This document shows positions 39,201 through 46,379 of a stretch of DNA of 64,000 nucleotides, in pieces (the stretch's first letter is position 1; each line of letters starts with the position of its first letter). The notes beneath the pieces are model-generated. The model was not told the DNA's origin. It searched no databases and was given only the letters and a program-made list of their open reading frames with translations. The translations under genes were made by a program, and so were the position numbers. This stretch comes from Massilia antarctica (lineage in GTDB: Bacteria > Pseudomonadota > Gammaproteobacteria > Burkholderiales > Burkholderiaceae_D), in NCBI RefSeq assembly GCF_015689335.1, contig NZ_CP065053.1:3100001-3164000 (forward strand), written 5' to 3'.

Positions 39201-39678
39201 TAACGACCTGATGTACATCCCGTCGGCGCCAGGTTCGGGCCAGGTGGTGTTTGCAGGCGACACGGCAAGCAACCACGCCAACGAAGACAAGTTCTGGGGT
39301 GTTGTCAACAGCAACAAGGAGCTCAAGAAAGCCGCCGGCGGCGTGGTTGGCCGTAACACGGACTTCTCGCCATGGACCAACAGCTTCGACCTGCGCATCG
39401 CCCAGGAATTGCCAGGTTTGTTCGCCAAGAACAAGGCCGTGTTCAGCCTCGACTTTTTCAACTTCGGCAACCTGCTGAACAAGAAATGGGGCCGTATCAA
39501 TGAAGTCGGCTTCCAGGGCGCGGGCGCACAGGCGCGCAGCTTTGTCGACTACGTCGGTCTCGATGCGAACGGCAAGTACATCTACAAAGTACGCGACAAC
39601 GTTGAAGTGCTCGACGTTCGCCAGACCAAGGGCGAATCGCAGTGGGCCATTCAAGCGACCGTCAAGTACGAATTCTGA
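36253..39678 (+). CDS. TonB-dependent receptor, Oar-like with carboxypeptidase-regulatory domain
   Basis: A 1141-residue outer-membrane receptor with signal peptide (ending LATLPAMAQ), an N-terminal CarboxypepD_reg-like beta-sandwich (about 30-110, IGGRISAADGKPASGATVSI), a plug domain (about 120-250, SLTIDGVAVNDTFG, YTGGNINAVTKSGTNTVKG) and a long beta-barrel ending ...QWAIQATVKYEF with terminal Phe. It lies between adenosine deaminase and secreted nuclease genes and shares an upstream palindrome with the second receptor, so a purine nucleoside or oligonucleotide substrate is inferred, not shown. Confidence 0.9.
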   Translation: MINHNRMQVTKLALALSIALATLPAMAQNTTSAIGGRISAADGKPASGATVSIVHAESGSVSNVVTDGEGRYVARGLRSGGPYTIIITKGGITEKRENVFIQLAETASIDATLGAPMQTVTIAGSAARSDKFSKSSMGAGTSIGSTEIATQASIQRNLQDYARADPRVAQTDKERGEISVAGQNSRYNSLTIDGVAVNDTFGLEANGSPTAKQPISIEAIQSVQVNVANYDVTQKGYTGGNINAVTKSGTNTVKGSVYYVFRNDAMAGDRYNNANDTYYAPPSFKETTKGVTLGGPLIQDKLFIFANYEKLESSRAAPAFGPLGSSLTNVGISPALISAAQGIAKDKYGINAGTTDVPSGAKLNVEDVLVKVDWNINDDHRAMFRYAKTSQAEPQFAGISATGLSLNSQWYSQEKTIETFVAQLTSDWTPNFSTEFKVSQRDYDSVPTLNSRLPSISLSMTGANPAGTPASVPTSNRSINFGTENSRHRNILATKTDDVYLGANWALGDHEVKFGGDYSKNTVYNAFQQNIFGNYTFSCQNSSTAWTYSFGAITCGTANPADVERAILENFSKGRPSSYQLQVAAPGVNLDDAVANFSLKNYGAFVQDTWTISPRLTVSAGVRLDAARISDRPRRNDAVAAPKIEGNAATGLREKGGYGMDNTNTFDGQNLVQPRFGINYNFDSPRKMQIRGGAGLFQGNAAAVWLSNPFSNPGVATTTVGCGTGNFASCNGATIFSANPDQQKSSFGGNAALPAANVDILAQGLRQPSVWKANIAFDMELPWYGLVFGAEYLHVKSKDAIYYQNLNLGAPTRQGSDGRALYYTAQGYNKDCWNATGNAITSGPGCTGFRTKALSNESFANVLLAQKTDKGGSGMATLSLSRPMTAGLGWSMAYTYTDAKEVSPLTSSTSNSNFTGRSVFNPNEEVNANSSYLVKNRVNAIVNFQKAFFGAYKTRFGMFYEGRSGKPYSWTVNNDLNGDGSGGNDLMYIPSAPGSGQVVFAGDTASNHANEDKFWGVVNSNKELKKAAGGVVGRNTDFSPWTNSFDLRIAQELPGLFAKNKAVFSLDFFNFGNLLNKKWGRINEVGFQGAGAQARSFVDYVGLDANGKYIYKVRDNVEVLDVRQTKGESQWAIQATVKYEF

Positions 39679-39703
39679 TGCGTGGCTGAGGTAGTTTAAG
39701 GAG

Positions 39704-39733
39704 CGGCCGGTGGCGACACTGGCCGTTTTTTTT
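39704..39733 (+). terminator. Intrinsic terminator of TonB receptor 1
   Basis: A stem of CGGCCGGTG and CACTGGCCG (one mismatch) is followed by eight T residues, 25 bases after the stop. Confidence 0.9.
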
Positions 39734-39838
39734 CGTCCCGCCCGTACGTGATTTTTTGCCTTGACCGATACATTCCCGATACATTTGAAAGGACGTAGCG
39801 TCCGCTGCGGCCTGCGCTCTTCGGTTATCCTATACCCT

Positions 39839-41527
39839 ATGACACTACTCTCAAGGCCTCTTTGCGCCGCGCTCGCCGCGGCCTTCCTGTCGGCGGGCTG
39901 CGCCACGCGCCCGACGGCCCCGATCGAAATCAACCTGGTTGCCCTGAACGACTTCCACGGCCACCTCGACTCCACCAAATTCCAGTACAACAGCATCCAT
40001 ACCAGCGGCCAGCAAACCGAGCAGGCCGGCGGCATCGACACCATCGCCGCCGCCGTCCAGGCCTGGCGCAAGGAAGACAAGGACTTGCTGTTCGTCGGCG
40101 CCGGCGACCTGATTGGCGCGTCCCCCGCCATGTCGTCGATGTGGGCCGACGAACCGGCGTTAGAGGCGTTGACCCTGGCGGGCATGCGCATCTCCTCGGT
40201 CGGCAATCACGAATTCGACAACGGCCGCGCCGAACTGCTGCGCCAGCAACGGGGTGGCTGCGAGTCGGCCCGTCCCGAAAAAGCCTGCCAGTTCACGCCA
40301 GACTTCCGCGGCGCCGGCTTTACCTACCTGGCCGCCAATGTGATCGACGATGCCACCGGCAAGCCATTCTTGCCGGCCTACCGGATCGAAGACATCAAGG
40401 GCGTCAAGGTGGGCCTGATCGGCGCCGTGCTGCGCAATACCGCCTCGGTGGTGCTGGCGTCCGGCATCGCGGGCTTGACGTTCGAGGACGAGGCGAGCGC
40501 GATCAACCGCGTCATTCCCGCCATGCGCGCCCAGGGCGCGCAGGTGTTCGTGGTGCTGATCCACGAAGGCGGGCAGACACCAGAGCCATTCGACAAGCCC
40601 GATTGCAGTGCCTTGAAAGGCCCGATCGTCGACATCGTCAAAAAGCTCGATCCGGCTATCCGCGTGATCGTCAGCGGGCACTCGCACACGGGCTTCCAGT
40701 GCAAGGTCGATGGCCGCGTGGTGACCCAGGGCGACATGGGCGGCCATGTCCTCTCGCGCATCAAGATGATGGTCGATCCGGCCAGCGGCGCGGTGGGCGA
40801 GATCGGGGTACGCAACGTGGTCATGAAACCGGGCCAGTATCCGCCCGACGAGCGCGTGTCGGCCTACCTCACGCAGGCCAGGGAGCGCAGCGAGGCGGCG
40901 CTGGCGCGGCCGGTGGCGCGCGTGGCCGTCCGTTCGATCGACCGCAAGGAAAGCGCCGGCGGCGAAACCGTGCTCGGTGGCCTGATCGCCGACGCCGTGC
41001 TGGCGGCCACCAAACCGCAGGGGGCGCAGATCGGCTTCATGAACATGGGCGGCATGCGCCAGGACCTCGATGTCGGCGCCAGTCTCACCGCCACCTATGG
41101 CGACGTACAGATCGTGCTCCCGTTCGGCAATACGATCGTCGTCATGGACATGACCGGAGCCCAGATCCGCGCGCTGCTGGAGCAGCAGTGGGCGCGTCCG
41201 GAGGCGAGTACCGTCTCGGTGCTGCAGGTGTCGGAGGGCTTTCGCTACCGCTGGAACCCGGCCGCGCCGCGCGGCCAGCGCGTTATCCGCGACAGCGTCA
41301 CCCTGAACGGCAAGGTGCTCGACGACGCCGCCGTGTATCGGGTGGCGGGCAATAACTTCCTGGCCGAAGGCGGCGACAGCTTCCCGGCGTTCGCCGCCGC
41401 GGCCAACAAGCGCAACACGCAGATCCGCGATATCGACGCCGTGGTCCAGTTCCTGATCAAGCAGGACAAGGCGGGCAAACCGGTGGGCGCCACCGCTCCG
41501 GCCGGGCGCATCGGGACGGTGCAATGA
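39839..41527 (+). CDS. Lipoprotein 5'-nucleotidase / metallophosphatase (UshA-like)
   Basis: A 562-residue exported enzyme. The N-terminus is a lipoprotein signal with lipobox LSAGC (Cys21). The calcineurin-like metal motifs are NDFHGHLDS, GAGDLIGASP, GNHEFDNG, HEGG and GHSHTGF; a 5'-nucleotidase C-terminal substrate domain covers about 350-530 (NMGGMRQDL, NNFLAEGGDSF). It would strip phosphate from nucleotides outside the inner membrane. ATG 39839 lacks a Shine-Dalgarno; a TATCCT at 39826-39831 suggests a near-leaderless start. First gene of an operon with the PLD and nuclease genes (ATGA overlap downstream). Confidence 0.9.
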   Translation: MTLLSRPLCAALAAAFLSAGCATRPTAPIEINLVALNDFHGHLDSTKFQYNSIHTSGQQTEQAGGIDTIAAAVQAWRKEDKDLLFVGAGDLIGASPAMSSMWADEPALEALTLAGMRISSVGNHEFDNGRAELLRQQRGGCESARPEKACQFTPDFRGAGFTYLAANVIDDATGKPFLPAYRIEDIKGVKVGLIGAVLRNTASVVLASGIAGLTFEDEASAINRVIPAMRAQGAQVFVVLIHEGGQTPEPFDKPDCSALKGPIVDIVKKLDPAIRVIVSGHSHTGFQCKVDGRVVTQGDMGGHVLSRIKMMVDPASGAVGEIGVRNVVMKPGQYPPDERVSAYLTQARERSEAALARPVARVAVRSIDRKESAGGETVLGGLIADAVLAATKPQGAQIGFMNMGGMRQDLDVGASLTATYGDVQIVLPFGNTIVVMDMTGAQIRALLEQQWARPEASTVSVLQVSEGFRYRWNPAAPRGQRVIRDSVTLNGKVLDDAAVYRVAGNNFLAEGGDSFPAFAAAANKRNTQIRDIDAVVQFLIKQDKAGKPVGATAPAGRIGTVQ

Positions 41528-42738
41528 CGCCGCTCCGGCGCGCCCTGGCGGCGCTGCTTGCGCTGGTCCTGGGACCGCACGCGCAGGCCGGGTTTTCCAT
41601 CCCGGGTTATGAACTGGTGCAGACCGCGCCGGTGGAAACCACGCTCGTCAACGACGACTTGCGCAGCAGCGCCGCTGTGTGGTCGCAGCTGTTCGACGAG
41701 GCGCGCAGCGAGATCGTGATCGGCCAGTTCTACGCCATCAGCAAGGCTGGCACGCCATTCGACAAGGTGGTGGAACGGCTCGAAGCGGCCGGCAAGCGCG
41801 GCGTGAAGATCCGCTTCTTGCTCGACAAGAAGGGCGTCGGCCTGTCCGATCCGGCCACCTTGGCGCGTCTGCGCCAGATCCCCAATCTCGACATGCGCGT
41901 GCTCGATTACGCACAGCTGACCGGCACCGGCATCATCCACGCCAAGTACATCGCGGTCGACAAGAAGGCTGCCTTTATCGGCAGCCAGAATTTCGACTGG
42001 CGCGCCTTCACCCACATTCACGAGACGGGTTTGCTGATCACCGATGCGGCCATGGTGGCGCAGGTGCATGCCGTGTTCGAGCGTGACTGGCAGGCGCAGT
42101 CGCTGCTGGCGGCGAACCTGGCGGTGCCGCGCGCCGTGGCGCTTGCGGTGGCGCCGCAGGCCGCGCAACTGGTCGCCAGCCCGGCCGCCTTCAACCCGCC
42201 CGGCGTGGCCGATTCCGAAGTGGTGCTGCCGGCGTTGCTGGCCGACGCCAGACATGAAGTGCGCATCCAGCTGCTCGATTATGCGCCGCTCGGTTACGGG
42301 CCTGAGAACACGCGTCCGTATTACAGCGTGATCGACAACGCCGTACGCGCGGCGGCGGCGCGCGGGGTCAGGATCAAGCTGATGGTCTCGAACTGGAATA
42401 CCGAGCAACCGGGCATCGCCTACCTGAAAAGCCTGGCGCTGCTGCCGAATGTGGAGGTGCGCATCGTCACCTTGCCGCTTGCCGCGAGCGGACCGATTCC
42501 GTTCGCGCGCGTCATCCACAGCAAGACCATGACGATCGATGGCAAGCTGGCCTGGGTCGGCACCAGCAACTGGGCCGGCGGCTACTTCGACAAGTCGCGC
42601 AACCTCGAAGTCGTGCTGCGCAACGAGAAGATGGCGCAGCGCCTTGGCGCGCTGCAAGAGCAGACGTGGAGTTCCTCCTACGCCCAGCCGATCGACATCG
42701 CCAAAGACTATCCAAAACCGAACAAGGGAAACGAATGA
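41524..42738 (+). CDS. Exported phospholipase D-like protein (two HKD motifs)
   Basis: A 404-residue PLD-superfamily protein with a signal peptide (ending GPHAQA). Both catalytic HKD motifs are present: IIHAKYIAVDKKAAFIGSQN and VIHSKTMTIDGKLAWVGTSN. The superfamily includes phospholipases, cardiolipin synthases and nucleases; placement between a nucleotidase and an S1/P1 nuclease makes an exported nuclease or phosphodiesterase role plausible. It starts inside the nucleotidase stop codon (ATGA). Confidence 0.88.
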   Translation: MTPLRRALAALLALVLGPHAQAGFSIPGYELVQTAPVETTLVNDDLRSSAAVWSQLFDEARSEIVIGQFYAISKAGTPFDKVVERLEAAGKRGVKIRFLLDKKGVGLSDPATLARLRQIPNLDMRVLDYAQLTGTGIIHAKYIAVDKKAAFIGSQNFDWRAFTHIHETGLLITDAAMVAQVHAVFERDWQAQSLLAANLAVPRAVALAVAPQAAQLVASPAAFNPPGVADSEVVLPALLADARHEVRIQLLDYAPLGYGPENTRPYYSVIDNAVRAAAARGVRIKLMVSNWNTEQPGIAYLKSLALLPNVEVRIVTLPLAASGPIPFARVIHSKTMTIDGKLAWVGTSNWAGGYFDKSRNLEVVLRNEKMAQRLGALQEQTWSSSYAQPIDIAKDYPKPNKGNE

Positions 42739-43790
42739 TGAAGAAACTGGCTTGTGTACTGGCGCTGTCCGGCGCCTTCGTGTCGGTGGACGCGCTGGCG
42801 TGGGGCGCCGAGGGGCACCGCGCGGTCGGCGCCATCGCCGAAAAACTGATCAAGGGCAGCAACGCCGAGAAGCAGGTCGCGGCCTTGCTGCTGCCGGGCG
42901 AAAGCCTCGAATCGATCACCGTGTGGGCCGACAGCGCCAAGGGCGGCGCCGGCTACACGCCGCCGACGGAGGAAATGAATGCCTACACGGCGGCCAATCC
43001 GCGCCATAGCGAATACCACTACACCGACATCCCGTTCCAGAACGAGCACTATCATGATGGCGCGGTAGGTACGGCCGATGTCGATATCGTGCAAACGCTC
43101 AGGCAAGCCATCGCAGTCTTGCAGGGCAAGACCGATCCGGCGCTCAATCCCAACAAGCTGACCCGGCGCCAGGCGCTGCTGCTGGTGGCGCACATGACCG
43201 GCGACATTCACCAGCCGCTGCACGTGGGCGCGGCGTTTGTCGGCAAGGATGGCAAGTTCGTGGTGCCGAAGAAGCACGAGGAGATCGATAGCCTGAATAT
43301 CTACGATTCGCGCGGCGGCAACAGCCTGCTGCTCGACGACGATAAACTGACCTCCTTGAGCGCCGCCCTGATTCCGGGCGAAGCGCAGCCGCTGCCGCCC
43401 GGCGCACAGAAGTGGGCGACCAAGCCGTTCCATTCGTACTGGGACAGCACCGTGGTCGATTACGCGATGCGCCGCATCAGCACCAAAACGCCGGAACAGT
43501 TCGCGCAGAAGGTCATCGACGGCAATCCATCGGTGACGATGAACACGGGCGAGGCCACGACCTGGCCCTACCAGTGGGCGGACGACGCGCTGGCCGCGTC
43601 CAAGCTGGCCTATTCGGACGTGACGCCTGGCGCGAGCAGCAAACAGGTAAACCGCAAGGGCGAGACCTATTACACCTTCGGGCTGGAGATGGGATCGAAT
43701 TATCCGGTGCCCAGTTCCGCGCTGGCCAAGACGCAGCTGATCAAGGGCGGCTACCATCTGGCGGCGCTGCTGAAAACCATCTGGCCGTAA
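42735..43790 (+). CDS. Exported S1/P1 family nuclease
   Basis: A 351-residue zinc nuclease degrading single-stranded DNA/RNA, and often 3'-nucleotides. The signal peptide ends DALA and leaves Trp23 as the mature N-terminus, the conserved first zinc ligand (WGAEGHRAVGAIAE). Other ligands are in ITVWADSAKGG, YHYTDIPF, LVAHMTGDIHQPLHVG and the HSYWDS segment. AAGGGAA precedes two adjacent in-frame ATGs (42735, 42738), of which the first overlaps the PLD stop; either may be used. Third gene of the operon. Confidence 0.92.
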   Translation: MMKKLACVLALSGAFVSVDALAWGAEGHRAVGAIAEKLIKGSNAEKQVAALLLPGESLESITVWADSAKGGAGYTPPTEEMNAYTAANPRHSEYHYTDIPFQNEHYHDGAVGTADVDIVQTLRQAIAVLQGKTDPALNPNKLTRRQALLLVAHMTGDIHQPLHVGAAFVGKDGKFVVPKKHEEIDSLNIYDSRGGNSLLLDDDKLTSLSAALIPGEAQPLPPGAQKWATKPFHSYWDSTVVDYAMRRISTKTPEQFAQKVIDGNPSVTMNTGEATTWPYQWADDALAASKLAYSDVTPGASSKQVNRKGETYYTFGLEMGSNYPVPSSALAKTQLIKGGYHLAALLKTIWP

Positions 43791-43850
43791 CTATCGTTGC
43801 GACACCTCCGTGTGTATTCCCGAGAGTTGGCAAGCAGACTGCGCGCCACC

Positions 43851-43883
43851 CACGTCATCCCCGCGCCGGCGGGGATCCAAGTT
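43851..43883. repeat. Dispersed palindromic repeat, single copy
   Basis: A single forward copy (CACGTCATCCCCGCG...CGGGGATCCAAGTT) lies between the nuclease operon and the MipA gene, only 25 bases before the MipA start. Confidence 0.8.
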
Positions 43884-43908
43884 CCCTGATCCACCCGTGA
43901 GCATCCGC

Positions 43909-44739
43909 ATGAAACCAGCCGCAACATTTGCCGCCATCCTTCTGGCCCTCCCCATTGCCGCTTTCGCCGCGCCAGCCGAAGACAAACCGCTCCCGCTGTG
44001 GGAAGCCGGCATCCTGGGCGGCATCGCCTCCACGCCTGCGTATCCCGGCGCGGCCGACCGCTCATCGCGCGGCCTGGTGTTGCCGTTCCTGATCTACCGC
44101 GGCCTGGTGTTGCGCGCCGACCAAACCGGCATCGGCGCGCGCCTGTTCAAGCGCGAGGCGGTCGAACTCGATGTGGGCCTGGCGGGATCGCTGCCGGCCC
44201 GCTCCGACGACGTGGCCGCGCGCGCCGGCATGCCCAACCTGGGCCTCTTGCTCGAATTCGGGCCGCGCCTGAAGGTGCGCATCGCCGAACCGAGCGCATC
44301 GAGCCGCATCCGCCTCGACATTCCGCTGCGTGCCGTGATCGAAGCGCGCGCCGGCATGCGCACGCAGGGCTTCACGTTCGAGCCGAAAGTGGTGTACGAA
44401 ATGCGCAGCGCCGACGGCTTGTGGACCTTCGATGCCAATGCCGGCGTGGCCATCGGCGACAAGAAGGTCAACCGCTATTTCTACGAAGTGCAGCCGCGCT
44501 ATGCCACGTCCTCCCGGCCCGCCTATCAGGCCAGCGCGGGGCTGGTGCTGGCACGGGTGGGCGCGAGCGCGTCGCGCATGCTCAATGACGATGTGCGGGT
44601 TTTGGGTTTCGTGCGGCTTGAGAGTTATGCGGGTGCCGCCAACGAAGACAGTCCACTGATGAAGAATAAGTCCGGTGCATCGGCCGGCGTGGCGGTCGCC
44701 TGGACCCTGGGCCGTTCGATCCGCCTGGCCGGCGACTGA
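43909..44739 (+). CDS. MipA/OmpV family outer-membrane protein
   Basis: A 276-residue beta-barrel protein with a signal peptide (MKPAATFAAILLALPIAAFA). The N-terminal WEAGILGGIASTPAYPGA and the LVLPFLIYRG strand are MipA/OmpV hallmarks; alternating hydrophobic strands run to the C-terminus. MipA proteins act as scaffold or porin-like proteins; the substrate is unknown. A GTG 12 bases upstream in frame is an alternative start. A link to the nuclease operon is possible by position only. Confidence 0.85.
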   Translation: MKPAATFAAILLALPIAAFAAPAEDKPLPLWEAGILGGIASTPAYPGAADRSSRGLVLPFLIYRGLVLRADQTGIGARLFKREAVELDVGLAGSLPARSDDVAARAGMPNLGLLLEFGPRLKVRIAEPSASSRIRLDIPLRAVIEARAGMRTQGFTFEPKVVYEMRSADGLWTFDANAGVAIGDKKVNRYFYEVQPRYATSSRPAYQASAGLVLARVGASASRMLNDDVRVLGFVRLESYAGAANEDSPLMKNKSGASAGVAVAWTLGRSIRLAGD

Positions 44740-44971
44740 GCGGTTTTGCAAGCGCTGCCACTGGTCGGCTCAGCGCGGCCGCCTTTGATGTTGCGACCAC
44801 GGTTTTGTTCTACCGCAAGCTGTCATGCATTAAATAGATTGTCGGGAAAACTTACGTTAAGTCATTAGCCAGGACTTGATGTTCGATAGGCTTTGAGACT
44901 CTGTTTCTTCACTCAAACCGCGCCGCTGAAAGGCGACGCGCGCTGCTTACCGTGAAATGAGACCTTGTCCA

Positions 44972-46357
44972 ATGTCGACCATTTGTCAGAATACGCTCAC
45001 CAGCGCCTCGCCGGATAGTCCGCAGGCCGCCCCTGCCGAACATCCAGCCGCCGTCAACGACACTTTCTTCCGCAAGGAGGTGGCGCTGGCGCATGCCAAT
45101 CAATGGATGGGTGCGATCCGGCTGGCCCAGCCCATGTCGGTGAGAATCGTTGCCTGTGTTGCCCTGGCGATTGCGCTGTGTGTTTTTGCCTACATATTCG
45201 TCGGCACCGTGACCAGAAAGGCGCGCGTGACCGGCATGACCTTGCCTGCCGGCGGCAGCTTGACGATCTCCGCCATGAACCCCGGAATTCTTTCTCGCAG
45301 TTTCGTGACCGAAGGTCAGGCTGTCGTCGCCGGGCAAGCGCTGTTCGAGGTGTCGACGGAGCGCCAGGGAGGTAGCGGAGAAATTTCCATGTTGGTGGCC
45401 CAACAGTTGACGATCCAGAAGAACACGCTGGTGGCCGAGCGTCGCACGCGGATGGCACAGCATCGCGACAAGACGGCCGCCATCGATGAACGTTTGTTGA
45501 ACATCAATGCGGAAGCGCTGGAATTGGAGCAGGAAATTGCGTTAGCGCAGCGACGGCGCGACCTCGCCAAGGCCAGCCTCGCCAAGTATGAAACGCTGCA
45601 AGGAAATGGCTTCGTCTCCGCCGCGCAGACGCAGCAAAAGCAGGAAGAGCTAATCGATCTTGGCGCACGGGTGAGTACGCTTGCGAGAGCAAAACTGCAG
45701 CTGCAAGCAAGCCGGCTGAACTTGACGGCGGAACGCAAGGCCAGCGCCGGCGAGCTGGACAACACGATCGCCCAACTCCAGCGTTCGGAGGCCAGCGTCG
45801 ACAAGGAGATCGCCGAAAATCAAAGCCGGAAAACCAGTCTGATACTCGCACCACAGGCGGGCGCGGTGGCGACGATCACTTATCGGCCCGGGCAAGCGGT
45901 GCTGGCAGCACAGTCCCTGGCGCTATTGATACCCGCGGCGAATGGCAAGCAAACCGTGGAGCCGCTGGAGGTTCAGCTATATGCGCCAAGCCGGGTGATG
46001 GGTTTTGTCGCCACCGGGCAGACGGTCTTGATTCGGTATCAGGCCTATCCCTATCAGAAATTCGGGCTGCAGCGCGGGCGCATTGTCGATATCAGCAAGG
46101 CGCCGTTTGCGCCCAATGATCTGCCCCCTCATCTGGCCAGTACGATTTTGAGCAATGCCCAGCAAAGCGCGCCGGGCGGCAACAGCAGCGAGGCCTTGTT
46201 CCGGATCAGAGTGCAGTTGTCGCGCCAGAGCATCGATGTGTATGGCGTGGCGCAGCCGCTGCGCGCCGGGATGACCCTGGAAGCCGACATCGTACAAGAC
46301 CGGCGCCGTATCTGGGAATGGATCGCCGCGCCATTGCTGGCGGCGGCGCAGCGTTAA
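44972..46357 (+). CDS. HlyD-type membrane fusion protein, CvaA-like (peptide export)
   Basis: A 461-residue periplasmic adaptor with one N-terminal membrane helix (about 55-78, MSVRIVACVALAIALCVFAY), lipoyl half-motifs flanking a long coiled-coil hairpin (about 135-285, rich in ELEQEIALAQRRRD-like heptads), and a C-terminal barrel. It resembles CvaA-type adaptors of class II microcin exporters. An in-frame ATG at 44957 is an alternative start. It ends 22 bases before the ABC exporter, so the two are one operon. A TolC-like outer channel is not encoded here. Confidence 0.88.
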   Translation: MSTICQNTLTSASPDSPQAAPAEHPAAVNDTFFRKEVALAHANQWMGAIRLAQPMSVRIVACVALAIALCVFAYIFVGTVTRKARVTGMTLPAGGSLTISAMNPGILSRSFVTEGQAVVAGQALFEVSTERQGGSGEISMLVAQQLTIQKNTLVAERRTRMAQHRDKTAAIDERLLNINAEALELEQEIALAQRRRDLAKASLAKYETLQGNGFVSAAQTQQKQEELIDLGARVSTLARAKLQLQASRLNLTAERKASAGELDNTIAQLQRSEASVDKEIAENQSRKTSLILAPQAGAVATITYRPGQAVLAAQSLALLIPAANGKQTVEPLEVQLYAPSRVMGFVATGQTVLIRYQAYPYQKFGLQRGRIVDISKAPFAPNDLPPHLASTILSNAQQSAPGGNSSEALFRIRVQLSRQSIDVYGVAQPLRAGMTLEADIVQDRRRIWEWIAAPLLAAAQR

Positions 46358-46379
46358 ACCAATCTGACAGGGGACCGGG

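Noticed and set aside
36298..40206. A very long open frame (about 1300 codons) on the minus strand opposite the TonB receptor
   Set aside because: It is the antisense shadow of a GC3-rich gene; it crosses the receptor, its terminator and the next gene start, and its translation is low-complexity and lacks any family.
44740..44971. A transposase remnant at the left edge of the microcin island
   Set aside because: The 232-base gap has only A+T-rich noncoding sequence with no frame, terminal inverted repeats or target duplication that I can see.
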